A stretch of 64,000 nt of DNA from Amylostereum areolatum (taxonomy: Eukaryota > Basidiomycota > Agaricomycetes > Russulales > Stereaceae), in contig SAXG01000013.1 in the NCBI GenBank assembly GCA_012932865.1, forward strand, positions 372,001-436,000, read 5' to 3'. The notes under the pieces were generated by a model. The model worked only from the letters and a program-made list of their open reading frames with translations. It made no database searches and was not told the origin of the DNA. This document shows, piece after piece, positions 32,164 to 44,100 of the stretch (within the stretch, counting starts at the first letter, position 1; every line of letters begins with the position of its first letter). The translations under genes were made by a program, and so were the position numbers.

Positions 32164-34262
32164 ATGATTAGGGAGGGACACGGGTACTCCCGCGGGTCCC
32201 GGAAGCCGACCCGCACCTGTCCCGCAAAAACCCGTACCCGTTCTCATGGGTCCGGGTTTGCTGCGGGTCCAGGTACTCCCACGGGAAACCCGCACCCGTC
32301 TACCATCAACACTCACGGCCCACACCCCCTGCACGCCATCCACCGCCATCTACCCGCCACCGTCGCCCACCTGCCATCGTCCACCCACCGCCGTCGCCCA
32401 CCCGCCGTTGTCCGCCCACCGCCGTCGCCCACCCACCGTCATCCGCCATCGTCGTCCACCCGCTGCCGTCATCCACCCACCGCCGTCATCCACCCGCCGC
32501 CGTCATCCACGGTCCACCCACCGCCGTCATCCACCCATCCACCCTCATCACCCACCACTGCTCACAACACCCCGCCGCTCGCAACAGCCTCGCCGCCCGC
32601 CCCGCCGCCGTGTGCACTCCCCCTGCCGCGCATGCTCCCCCTTCCTTTGCAACCCCACCACTGCCGACCTCCCTTAGCTAGGGAGGGACACGGATACTCC
32701 CGTGGGTCCCGGAGGCTGACCCGCACCCATCCCGCGAAAACCCGTACCTGTTCTCACGGGTCCGGGTTTGCTGCGGGTCCGGGTACTCCCGCGGGAAACC
32801 CGCACCCGTCTCTCCTTCACTACCACCTACCACCACCCACGCTCCCTCACGGCCCACACCCCCACACTGCCCACACTCCCACACAACCCACCACCGTCTA
32901 CCCGCCACCGCCGTCTACCCGCCGCGGCCGCCTACCCGCGGCCACCTACCTGCGGCCGCCTACCCGCGGCCACCTACCTGCGGCCGCCTACCCGCGGCCG
33001 CCTACCCGCTGCCACCGTCCACCCACCGCCATCGTCCACCCACCACCGTCGTCGGCTCTCCTGCCGCTCGCAACACCCCGGCACCACTTTCAACACCCAG
33101 CACTTGCAACGGCCTCACCGCCTGCCCCGCCGCCGCCGCCGCCGCTGCCTTCCCTGCCGCCGCCGCGTGCACTCCCTCCGCTGCAGCCCCCCCTTCTCTT
33201 AGTGACCCCACTAGAGCTCTTCACGAGTGCACTCTTACAGGTACCTGCAACCTTGAGACAGGTACCTGTGGCTCCAGATCTTATACTCCCACTCTCACGA
33301 GTATCAGGCACACAGGTACCTGTGGCACGGATACTCCCACTCGCGGATACACAGGTATGACAAGTACCTGTCGTTCCTAGAAAATATAATACAAGCAGCA
33401 GTAGTGGCCTTCTTAGACTCATCTTGGAAGCTCTGTTAGGCATATTGACACTCCATCTTCAAGGCAAGGATAATGCTAGTAACATTTAAGTACAGGTAAA
33501 CATGTATCAGAGTATGATACAGCATACCGCACAAGGCTTTCAGCTATATATATGAGGGGAGGAGAGGAAATAGATGAGAAAGGGGCCACAATAGAAACAA
33601 CAGTACATAAGGATCTACAAGAGAGAATGCTTATATCAATCCAACAGCTATTATCTGTAATTATATCAAGATCAACCCTGCCAAAGTACCTGACAGGTAT
33701 TTGACAGGTACTTGCACAGGTAACCTGTGAGCTCAAAAGTCATACCTGTACTCTCACGAGTATCAGGCACATGAGTACTCGTATCCGCGGATGGCAATAC
33801 CCACGGATGTGCCTTACAGGTACTCATACAGGTACTCACGAGTATAGCCACTCGTGAAGAGCTCTAGACCCCACTACCGCTGCCGCTGCTGCTCGCGAGT
33901 CGCCGCTTGGCGCTCGTGACACGGCGCCCCTTTTTTTTCTTGCACCCCTTTTTGCTATCTATGCTAGTTTCCTTACATTTTTCTAATGGCTAACCCTAAC
34001 CCTACCACAAACTTCTACTTACATTTTGGGTTTTTTTTGGTACGAAATAGGATTGAACTGAGTAGAATTAACTACATAAGAGTCGGAATAAGCAAAATAA
34101 GCAAAAGGAAGCTTCAAAAATGGCCTGGAAAAATGGACGGGTCAGCGCGGGTACCCGCGGGAGGCCCCGGGTTCCAACAGGCCGACCCGCACCCGTACCC
34201 GCGTGACCCGTACCCGTGACCCACCACGGGTCGGCAGACCCGTGTCCCTGCCTACCCTTAGC
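32164..34262. mobile_element. GC-rich composite of hAT-like (MITE) sequence
   Basis: The left end begins TAGGGAGGGACACGGGT. The right end, reverse-complemented, contains the same AGGGACACGGGT after a TAAGGG start. The left block is repeated internally at about 32680-32810. The ends are full of CGGGTACCCG/CCCGCGGG motifs, as in many hAT-type MITEs. The interior is a CCACCCGCCG-type low-complexity stretch (about 32330-33180). Its long proline/histidine-rich open frames are repeat artefacts. No transposase is visible. A second element (33212-33866) is inserted in it. No clear target duplication was found for the outer element, so its limits are approximate. Confidence 0.5.
33212..33866. mobile_element. 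Non-autonomous hAT-type element, 655 bp, with 8-bp target duplication
   Basis: Terminal inverted repeats TAGAGCTCTTCACGAGTG (left, 33212) and its reverse complement (right, ending 33866) are perfect over 18 bp. They are flanked by identical 8-bp sequences GACCCCAC at 33204-33211 and 33867-33874. Eight-bp duplications and TA-starting inverted repeats are hallmarks of hAT transposons. Many sub-terminal copies of ACAGGTAC and CACGAGTA-type motifs (both orientations) could be transposase sites. No transposase ORF fits inside, so it must have been moved by an enzyme encoded elsewhere. Confidence 0.88.
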
Positions 34263-34449
34263 CAAATAAGGACATTGAGACACATACTTCACAGGTCAAA
34301 TAAGGTGTTGCCGACACATACCCCACGGTGGGCCCATGGGGTGTGGTCATACGTGGGCCCATGGAGGGCTTCATGTATACCCTAGTTGAAGTCATAGTTA
34401 AGTGAACCTATAGTAGAAATGTAGCAATTAAATACTATTAGTTCGTGGT

Positions 34450-34590
34450 CTGGCAAATGTCGGAGTCTGTCGCCGGTCGGACCCATCGGACCCCGTTGGA
34501 CCCCATCTCCTTGGTCTCGTCAGACTCCTTGGTCTCATTGGATTCCTTGGTCTCGTCGGACTCATTGGAGTCATCGGACCCTGTCGGCGT
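34450..34590. repeat. Degenerate short tandem repeat (TTGGTCTCGTCGGACTC-like)
   Basis: Several imperfect units of roughly 15-18 bp, alternating CCTTGGTCTCGT and CGGACTC/GGATTC, lie between the hAT-like block and a gene fragment. They are probably not coding. Confidence 0.55.
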
Positions 34591-34679
34591 GTGTTCCTCG
34601 GTGTGCCGAACCTCTCAGATCTCAAGCCATGAGCATGAACACGATTTGAACATTCGATACCCTGTCTACAGTACAAGAT

Positions 34680-35156
34680 TCACTCCCCATCCTCATCCTC
34701 ATCCTCATCCTCATCCTCATCCTCGCCCCCTTCTTCGCCCCCTTTCTCTTCCCCCTCCTCCCCACCCTGATCTCCGAACACACATTTTAACTGCTCTTGC
34801 ACCACCTCGGCCTGGTCCCGAACCTCGCCAGCATCATTGGCAACACTCCCCATGAACTTGTTGAGCTCGTTGAGCTCATACAAGACCATCTTGTTCTTCG
34901 CCTTGAGTTTTGCGATGCCATCGACAACAGGCTTGAGGGCGTCCTGGATGGCCTTCTCCGTTTGCTCCTGCTCCGACTTCATGGCCTCAAGCAGAGTTGC
35001 CGTGAAAGCTTCGAGATGGTGCCCAATTCTAGCATCAAGGTCACTCATCAAACCTGCAAAGGTGAAAAACAAATTAGAAAGTAAAGAACAAAAGAAAAAA
35101 AAGCGGAAATATACCTTTCATGGCACGCGAAACACCCTTACCCTTGTCCTTCTTTC
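34680..35156 (-). pseudogene. 3' part of a coiled-coil/acidic-tail gene cut by an LTR
   Basis: On the minus strand a short exon piece (RKKDKGKGVSRAMKG, about 35156-35115) is followed by a GT-AG intron and an exon 35057-34680. That exon encodes a predicted helical/coiled-coil segment (HHLEAFTATLLEAMKSEQEQ onward) ending in a Glu/Asp-only tail (EDEDEDEDED). The frame is open to the exact base where an LTR starts (35157), so the 5' part of the gene is missing. If expressed, a protein could start at the internal Met at 35048. No family is recognised. It could belong with the gene pieces at 53566-54600, but the junctions give no proof. Confidence 0.5.
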
Positions 35157-35579
35157 TGTCACGGATCACTCCATTTCTCTCTTCGTTTGCAGACCTCGTA
35201 CACGCGACACGTCACAGCACATGACTTTCCTTCGCATCACATGCTTCAACGACGTCATTGCCCGACCTTCCAAGCGGGGTTCCGCATCCTTATCTATGAC
35301 ATCATTGCTCCGGACCTTCGTCCTCCGCCCCATGACTCCTTTCTTATTGTTCCCCCCGCTTGCACCACTATCGCATCGCATCGCACCATCGTCCCCACTT
35401 GTATATAAGGACAGTGTTTCTCTTCCCTTTTCCCTAGACTGTCCATCTCGTCATACGGTACTGTAGCGCACGTTGCACTACCCTAGGCCTGACACTCTCG
35501 AATCCATCTGTTCTCTCTTGCTCCTCCTGTCGTCGCGACTTAGGCGGTTCCATCGGTCTCATAAACTGCGTTTCTGACA
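35157..35579 (+). repeat. LTR of chromodomain Ty3-type family, plus orientation (423 bp)
   Basis: Starts TGTCACGG and ends TTTCTGACA. It contains a TGTATATAAGG promoter-like element (about 35400). The same LTR occurs at 40750-41172 and 46916-47335 (minus) and 49514-49936 and 53151-53565 (plus). Confidence 0.92.
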
Positions 35580-37165
35580 CCTGGACAGTCTACCCTACGC
35601 CTACCTCGCACCCCTCTCCCCTATACCTCCCTCGCCGTCTCTACAACATTAAAAACCCCCACCCTGGAACCCACCGCCGAACCGATCTTTCTCACCTTCA
35701 ATCTCCAAGCATTCAACCCCGATCGCAACGCCCCGTTCCCCTGGCCCCGAGCAAACACGGCCACCGTCGATCGCATACGAGCCCTTGAACTCCTCTGTGG
35801 GGAACATACCTGGAATGTCCACGGAGTCAATTGCCGCATATACGAGTGGCGCTGGAATCACGATCACGGCAGGCAGACAATCCTCTGCCTCTACGCTCGT
35901 GTCGTTGCGTGCTTTGACGTAGATCGGAACCGGTTCGAGTTCTCGATTCACTTCCCCACCTGGCACACCTGTTCCAACACCCATCTACCTCCATCGATCA
36001 TCTGACACAACTTCTCCACCGTCTACAATTTCGCAATCCCCACACCGGAATCCACCCCGCCACCAGTCCTCCGTCCCACTATCAAGGGCAAGACCCTCTG
36101 CCACCATCGCCTCAAACACAAGATCCGCCAGGCTGTAAAAGCCTGCTACTTCACCCAGAAACTCCTCGGTCGTCGCCCCGTCGCGGCCGACTTCTTCTAG
36201 AACCATCGCTTCCCAAATCTTCACCCGTCCCCCCACCCCCGCGTTCCCCCCGGGTATCTTCTGCGACTATTGTCTGTACGAGTACTCCGTCCTCACCTCC
36301 CTAGACACCAAGAGACCGGTACATTGGGCCCACAACCCTCCCGAAGAAAGCAGACAAGACTGGTACTTTCAAGGAGGCAACTATCTCACAGACGAAGACT
36401 TCGATCTTGCAACCAACATCCTTGCCGCCTTCATCGACCTACCAGCATCCTCTTCCCCACCGCCCCGCCGATCCACCATCCTCCTCCCCCCCAGGGGATT
36501 CAAGTTCGACAGCGTCACCAGGAAGTGGTACACGTATCGACGGAACTGGCAAGGAACACCAGGGCGCACAGTAGTTGACTGGCAGCCCTCCAGTGCAAAC
36601 CCTGTTCAGGATCTCTGGTTTTGGAGACACAACCAGGAACTCGTCACACCCCTCGACTTCCAAGTTGCGCGTGGAGTCCAAATCGAGCTTGACGAAGCTG
36701 AAGAACATCGCAAGGAACTCCGACACCAACAAGAAGCAGCCTTCACCCGATCCCTCGACATCGCCCTCCCCGCTGACAAAATGCCCGACGAAGAAACCAA
36801 ACCCTCGGCCGCCTCCAAGCGTGAGCTCGGCCCCAAGCCGAAGCCCTTCAAGGGCAACAGACACGACACCCTCCGATTTGCCCTAGAGCTGCGCATGTTC
36901 CTTTGTGTTAACAAAGATGTTTACACTACAGACGATGCCAAGATGATGCTCCTCCTCAGCCTGATGGAGGGAGACACGGCGAACTCCTGGGCCACGCACC
37001 ACCGCATGGAGCTCTTTGCCGACGAGGACAAGAAGGAAGAAGCCGAGGACTCCGGTGAAACACCCCCAAAGCTCCACTACAGCACCTACAAGGAGCTTTC
37101 AGACAGGTTTGGTCAGGACTTCGTACCCATCGAACCGAAGATGGAGGCCCAGCGTAAGATCAACG
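35580..37165 (+). mobile_element. 5' internal region of a chromodomain Ty3-type element (pre-gag and gag start)
   Basis: After the LTR comes a leader related to the pre-gag ORF of the element at 40750-47335. It includes VAADFF-stop near 36200. Then an ATG-less open frame of about 300 codons (from about 36250, FCDYCLYEYSVLTSLD) runs without a stop into gag. Gag proper has a Met at 36781 (MPDEETKPSAASKREL) and keeps LRMFLCVNKDVYTTDDAKMM and the region MEAQRKIN. It stops at 37165, where a copia LTR begins within the gag codons AAGATCAACG. No pol follows on this strand until 47336, so the element is broken. Confidence 0.75.
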
Positions 37166-37637
37166 TGTTGAACAGACTTATCCAAGTCAGTGAGACGCTC
37201 AGTCGAAGGGATACTTCGAGTGATATATTATACCTTATCCAAGTCAGTGAGACGCTATAGTAAGGTATGTAAGCAAGAGAGAAATAAGTAGAAGGTATAA
37301 AGGATTGCTCAACTCAGTCAAAGGGATACTTCGAGTGAGGAGGCAGGACGAAATACGAGAGCCTTATATACCCAAACCGCTGTGCCATAAGAGCCAATCA
37401 TAAAAGCCGTAAGAAGGTGGTGCCATAGTGTAGCATAATTAATCAGCGCCAAGAGTGCACTCAGTCATCCACCACAGCTTTCATGTGAAAGCATACAGTA
37501 AGAATCACATGCTCCGCACAGCCTCGCACAGCCGATTCCATATTGTTCCGGTTCTTCCCAGAACCTTCCGTTCCTTTCCATCACATATTACATAATGTAG
37601 TTGAAGCTAGAGATTGTCCGCATTACTATCTTCAACA
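37166..37637 (-). repeat. 3' LTR of a copia-type element (472 bp)
   Basis: It runs from TGTTGAACAG to TATCTTCAACA on the plus strand, giving TGTTGAA...CAACA ends. On the minus strand it is preceded by the polypurine tract AAGTGGGAG, placing it at the 3' end of the adjacent copia pol. It contains two copies of CTTATCCAAGTCAGTGAGAC. Confidence 0.82.
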
Positions 37638-40600
37638 CTCCCACTTAATGGGATGATCGAAAGCTAGCGACTCTCCTTCGCTTCTACTAAACCCATCCTC
37701 CCACTCAAACGGATGTGTGTGTCATAAGGGACAGGCTTGGTCAGAGCATCTGCCACTATATCCACTGAAGGGGCATGAACCAAGGAAACCAATCCATCAT
37801 TGACACATTCCCGAATGTAATGTCAACTAATATCAATGTGCTTTAGACTTTTACCAGTGACAGGGTTTTGTGCACTAATAAGCGCGCCCCGGTTGTCACC
37901 ATACAAGGTAAAAGGCACTTGACTTGGGTAGCCGATCTCTTGATAGAGGTTCCTATACCAAGCCATCTGTTTTGCCGCTTCTGCCATTGCGACGTACTCC
38001 GCTTCATGGGTAGAATGGGATATCGACTTCTGCTTCTTTGACATCCAGGCGATAGCGCCGCCGGAGTAGATGAAGACGTATGCAGATGTCGAGTGACAAT
38101 TATCCCTATTCTCTGCCCAATCTCCATCAGAGAAACCAAATAGCTTGTCCTTCACTTTGCCATTGTAGCGAATGTGATAGTCCTGTGTACCAACAATGTA
38201 CCGCAGAACATACTTCGCCGCTTTCAGATGGGCCAAAGTGGGGTTTGAGCTGAACTGTGCCAGCCGTGTGACCGCATACGCAATGTCCGGACGGGAACCA
38301 ATGGCGATGTACATGAGACTGCCAATGAGAGACTGGTAGTACGTCCTAGTGTGCGGGTCTGCGTCTTCGGTTGCCTTTTCAAGGACAATACCGGATGGCA
38401 GGGGAGTGCGAGTGGGGTTCGCTTCAGACATCTCGAAACGGGCAAGCATTTCTGCTATGTTCCGCTTTTGATCTATCTCGATTGTCTTCTGCTTTCTGTC
38501 GCGAATGATTCAAATCCCAAGGAAAGAAGACAATTCCCCTAAGTCCGTCATCTCAAACCGACTAGCGATGGCACTTTTGATGCGCTTGATTTCGCTAAGC
38601 GAGTTCCCCATTAACGCCATGTCGTCAACATACAGTATCAAAATGATGACTGTGTTCCCCTCCTGTCGACGATAGACGTATAATCCCGTGTCCGAATAAG
38701 TACGGACGAAGCCTAACTCCTTTAGGAGTGCGTCAATTACTGCGTTCCACTGCCTAGCAGCTTGTTTAAGACCATAGATGGCCTTCAGTAGTAAGACGAC
38801 TTTCTCCGGATGTGCAGGATCTACGAAACCTTCCGGTTGCTCCATGTAGATTTCTTCCTCCAGTTGCCCATGCAGGAACACCGACTTGACGTCCATGTGA
38901 TGTATTTCCCAATCTTCTTGCGCGGCCAACGCAAGGCAGAAATGAATTGTTTCGAACCGGGCAATGGGGCTGAAGGTTTCCATGTAATCCTTGCCGTATT
39001 CCTGTTTGAAGCCTCTAGCGACCATGCGAGCACAAAATAGTGTGTCTGATTTACGCTTGAAGACCCATTTGCAAGTGATAACATTCGCATCCTTGGGTCT
39101 GTCCACCAATCTCCAAGTTCCCATTTTGTCTAGCGCGTTTTTCTCATATTGACACGCTTCCCTCCACTGTGCCGCTTCGTGCGATGCCATTGCTTCCCCA
39201 AAAAACTGTGGGTCAGGCGATGCTGCTGTATCCAGCAAATCCGAAAGCGAAAGCATTCCTCCCATTACGTGACGACGACCTCCTCGTCTGCCCATAGTCG
39301 CATCGACCTGGCTAGACCTCCCTGCACCGTGCGCATTATCTGGATTATTGTAGCGCGGGTTCAAACCTGCACGATTCCGCCGCGGCCTTTGTTCAGGCGT
39401 GACAGGCTCATGCGAAGGTGGGGAGTAGTCTGCATGTGGGGGGTTTGCCAGAGCGTTGTGGTACCAACTAGTTTGAGGAGTTTGTGGGAGTGGTGTAACT
39501 CCCACTGCAGGAGTACGTGGTGGAGTTTGTGGTGGTGAAGGGGATGGAGAAAGGGTAGTGAGGTCAGAGATGACAGACTCCGTCTCCTTGACCTCTTCCT
39601 CTTCATGCTCGGATGGTGGGGTTTCAACTTCTTCCTCACCACCGTCTTTCTTTTCTTCGTCTGCTGCAGGACCAGGATCGGCTTGAGTAGGTGCCGATGG
39701 TCGAGCGTGACGATGCTTCTCAGGAATTTCGACATCTGGAACTAAATCTTCCAGACGCACAACAGGTGGCGGCTGAACCGGAGCTGGCAAACTCGGTTTC
39801 GCCGGGAAAGAGGTTTCGTCAAAGTCTACCTCGCCATAGGCAGCAATGACCATGGTTCTCTTTTCCTTTACCCACAACCGATACCCACTGGCACCGGGTT
39901 CATAGCCAAGGAACGTCGCAGGGAATGTCTTTCCTTGTAGCTTGTGACGTTTGTCCTTGACTATAAATGCCTTAGCAGCGCAACCAAATACCCTAAGGTA
40001 CGTGACATTGGGAATATCCTTTCCCTTTGTCCAGCGCTCAAGCGGAGTGTGCCACTGTTGGATCCGAGTCAGTGTATGATTGTAGATGTGGACAGCAGCT
40101 TCGACTGCATACTGCCAGAATCCTAAGCTAAGGCCAGCGTGGTGAAGCATAGCCATCGCCTTTTCAAGGATTGTACGATTGAATCGTTCCGCTCGTCCAT
40201 TGAGTTGTGGCGTGTACGGCACAGACATGTGATGTTCTATTCCCAGTTCTTTGAACCGATCCTCGAGTTCCCGACTAGTGAGCTCCCCTCCATGATCGGA
40301 GTGGAAGATTCCTATCTTTTCGCCCGTCTGATTTTCGGCCCACACTCTGAAGTGCTCGAACACTTTCACGAACTCGCTTTTAGCCTTCAGATAGTAGATA
40401 GCACCAAAAGACGAACTATCGTCGAGGAACGTAGCCATATAAGTATTTCCTTGGATTGATTTTATATGCATGGGTCCTGCTAGGTCAGAATGAATCTTTC
40501 CCAACACCTGCGTAGCGCGTTTCTCTGAAACCGGGAATGTTTGATGTGTTGACTTTCCCATCTGACAACCATGGCAGTGATCAGAGGGACAAGATGCTGG

Positions 40601-40749
40601 GTCAATATGCACTCCTTTGACAATGTCTGGTGTTAACTTTGTGAGTGTACCATGAGAGACGTGTCCAAAACGTTGGTGCATAATGTCCGTCGTAGTCATT
40701 TTGACCTTCTCCGCTTTCGCCGAGTTGACCATTACTGTGGGCGCAGGGT
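37638..40749 (-). mobile_element. Copia-type (Ty1) retrotransposon pol, 5'-truncated
   Basis: Minus-strand pol domains in order: GAG-pre-integrase (MHQRFGHVSHGTL, then HCHGCQMGK), integrase core (HSDLAGPM, DHGGELTS, YTPQLNGRAERFNRT), acidic linker, reverse transcriptase (WVFKRKSD, VARGFKQ, HHMDVKSVFLHG, YVDDMAL) and RNase H (IGSLMYIAIGSRPDIAYAV, KHIDI ... ADALTKPVPY), ending at 37664. Integrase before RT defines copia. There are in-frame TGA stops after SSFLGI (38512) and after KHIDIS (37823), so a full pol is not made without readthrough. Gag and protease are missing: the sequence ends exactly where a Ty3-type LTR begins (40750). The 5' LTR is absent. Confidence 0.88.
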
Positions 40750-41172
40750 TGTCAGAAACGCAGTTTATGAGACCGATGGAACCGCCTAAGTCGCAACGAT
40801 GGGAGGAGCAAGAGAGAACAGATAGATTCGAGAGTGTCAGGCCTAGGGTAGTGCAACGTGCGCTACAGTACCGTATGACGAGATGGACAGTCTGAGGAAA
40901 AGGGAAAAGGGATACTGTCCTTATATACAAGTGGGAACGATGGTGCGATGCGATGCGATAGTGGTGCGAGCGGGGGGAACAATAAGAAAGGAGTCATGGG
41001 GAGGAGGGCGGGAGTCCGGAGCAATGATGTCATAGATAAGGATGCGGAACACCGTTCGGAAGTCCGGGCAGTGACGTCGTTGGAGCATGTGATGCAAAGG
41101 AAAGTCATGTGCCGTGACGCGTCGCGTGTACAAGGTCTGCAAACGAAGAAAGAAATGGAGCGATCCGTGACA
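40750..41172 (-). repeat. 3' LTR of the Ty3-type element (423 bp)
   Basis: Plus-strand ends TGTCAGAAACG and CGATCCGTGACA. The minus-strand polypurine tract lies immediately next to it at 41173-41188. Confidence 0.92.
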
Positions 41173-44100
41173 TTACCCCCCCTTTAAGACGCGCTTTCGC
41201 CTGGAGCGCGATGTCATCTGCAAGGGTGGATGCGAGAAAATCGTCAAAGGAGATGCCGAGGGAACGCACGGGGCGGGGCGCATTTGGATGGCGCTTGTGG
41301 AAAGCGTCAATCATGTCGGTAACCTTTGAGAGCGACGAACGCGGGAGCCAGGTGTTTTCGGAGTCGGGATAGCCGGCCCACTTGACGAGGTACTGAATAC
41401 CTTTCTTGTTACGAGTTGGTTTAGAGTCGACAATGTCTTCAACGTCGTATTCTTCTTCATCGTCGATGAGGTCTGGTGGCGGCTGTTCATAATTTGGCCC
41501 GTGAGCGGCTGTCTCCCTTGTACGCGGTGAGCAGCGAGGCATGGAAGACTGGATGGATTCGCCACGTCTTCGGCAGCTTCAAGCGGTAGTTGACTGGGCT
41601 GATGACGTCAATGATTTCGAAGGGTCCAAATCGTTTGGCAGCAAGCTTAGCTTTCGGTCTAGTCGTCTTCAGGTTTTTGCCTTCGAGCCATACTTTGTCT
41701 CCGACGGCAAACTGCGTTGATTCGCTGACCGTGTCGCCATTGTAGTGCTTCATCAAGTCTGATGCGAGGGCAAGGCTGGCCTTGATCTCCTGTCGGACTT
41801 CTTCAAGTTGACGGAGGCGTTCTTCAACTGCAGGGACCTTTGAGGACGGGTTTACGGAGGGGTACATTTTCGGGAGGAAGCCGTAGAGGACTTCAAAGGG
41901 AGCCTTTCCAGTAGCTGCATGGGTGCGAGAGTTGTGAGAAAACTCGAAGAAGGGTAACCACTTCACCCAGTCGTCTTGACGGTAGTTGCAGAATACTCGC
42001 AGGAACTGCTCGAGGTTCTGGTTCTCGCGTTCGGTTTGGCCGTCTGTCTGTGGGTGATACGCTGTGCTGAGGGCGGACTTGATCCCGAGCTTCTCGTTGA
42101 GTGTACGCATCACCTGTCCAGCAAATTGGGGTCCACGATCCGAGATGATCTTGTCTGCTAAGCCGTAGTGTCGGTATACCTTGTCGAAGAGAATGTCGGC
42201 CGTGCCATCACTGGTGATCTTCGTTGTACATGGGGTGGTAACCACCATCTTGGTGAGGCGATCGACCACGACATTGACGGCGTTATAGCCTTCGCAGTCA
42301 GGGAGTTCGACGATGAAGTCGGTGGAGATGACAGCCAAATGGTCGATCGGGTACTTCGTTTGGGATCATGTCGACGTGGGGTCGGCTGCTCTGTGTCTTC
42401 GTCGACTGGCAGGTTGCGCATCCTGCTACAAAGTCGCGGACAAAGACAGACATGCCAGGCCACCAATATTCACGACTCACAAGCTCGTAAGTCTTGAAGC
42501 GACCGGGGTGTCCAGCCAGGGGCGATTCATGGTACATTTTGACAATGTCGCGTCACAACTCGTCGTCTGCAGGGACATATACCTTTCCTCTAAACAGGAC
42601 CAGGCCTTCTTCGTAGTTCCACTCTTGAAGGTTCTTGACGAGTGTACGTGGTCCGTTTCGTAAGATGGCGTCCAGGGCTTGAACGTACCTCGGTGTCCTT
42701 GGTTTTGCAGTCGCGGATACGTCGTCGGAGTTCGACATCACCGAGGGAGGTTACTGCTCCTGGCCTTGTTGCGCGTACTTGGAAGTACTTGGGGTCAAGC
42801 AAGACGCGCTCCTTGTTGTCGTTTTCAACACCATCCTTGTGATCGGGTCGTCGAGACATTGGATCCGGGCGGTGGGAAATTCCTGGTTTATGGACGAGCG
42901 AGAAGTCAAATCGAGTGAGGAATAGAGCCCAACGTGCCTGTCGGCGGCTCAGCTTCTGTGCCGTCTTGAAGTGCTCCAGGTTCTTGTGATCTGTCCAGAT
43001 TTCGACGGTGTCGGGGGCGCCTTCGAGGTAGTGGCGCCAGGCTTCAAGCGCACGGATGATCGCAAGTAGCTCCTTGTCGTAGATGTCGTAGTTCCGTTCC
43101 GGTTCTGATAGGGCCTTGGACAGATACGCCACTGGATGCCAGTGACCGTCATCGCCTTTCTGCGAGAGTATACCTCCAGTAGCAAAGTCCGAGGCATCGA
43201 CTTCAACGAGGTAAGGCTTCTTTGGGTCAGGCATGACCAAGACGGGGGAGGAAGTAAACACAGCTTTCAGTGCGTCAAATGCAGTTTGGCAGTCCGCCGA
43301 CCAGTCCCATGTGCAGTCCTTCTTTGTCAGGTCAAATAGGGGTCGTGCAACCTTGGAGAAGTCCTTGATGAAACGTCGGTAGAAGTTGCCAAAGCCGAGG
43401 AAGGATTGCACATCTTTGACCGTTCGTGGTATCGGCCAGTCCTGAATACCTGCTACCTTGACGGGGTCCATAGCGATCTTGTCGTGCGAGATGATGAGTC
43501 CGAGGTATTCGACAGAGTCTTGCTCAAAGACGCATTTCTCCGGTTTGAGGAAGAGGTCGTTGTCTTGCAAACGCTGCAGAACCTGCCGCACTATGGCACG
43601 GTGTTCGTCCATGGTGCGGGTGAACACCAAGATGTCGTCCATGTAGATGATGACCTTGCCTGAGTCGATGAGATCCTTGAACAGTTCATTCATCATTGCC
43701 TGAAACGTCGCAGGGGAGTTCATAAGCCCGAAAAACATCACCGTAGGTTCGAAGAGACCGCGATTCGTCTTGAACGCAGCCTTCCACTCGTCGCCTTCCT
43801 TGATGCGGACATTGTTGTAGCCCCAGCGGACATCCATCTTGGAGAAGATCTTTGCACCTTTGAGACGGTCGACAATTTCAGAGATCAGTGGCAAGGGGTA
43901 TTCGTTCTTGACAGTGCCCTTGTTTAGTTCTCGATAGTCCTGTACGGGACGCAGCTTTCCATCCTTTTTCTTTACAAAGAAGAACGGACTCGCCTGAGGT
44001 GACTTCGATGGGCGGATATAGCCCTTCTTCAGGTGGTCGTCGAGGAAGGTGTCGAGTTCGATCTGCTCGGAAGGTGAGAGGGGGTAGATCTTGCACAGTT

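Noticed and set aside
32164..33360. A 398-codon proline/histidine-rich open frame
   Set aside because: It follows a CCACCCGCCG-type low-complexity repeat inside a hAT-like element, with other frames equally open; there is no domain or splice evidence.
33985..34000. GGCTAACCCTAACCCTACC, possible telomere repeat
   Set aside because: Only about two TTAGGG-type units, in an internal transposon context; not a telomere.
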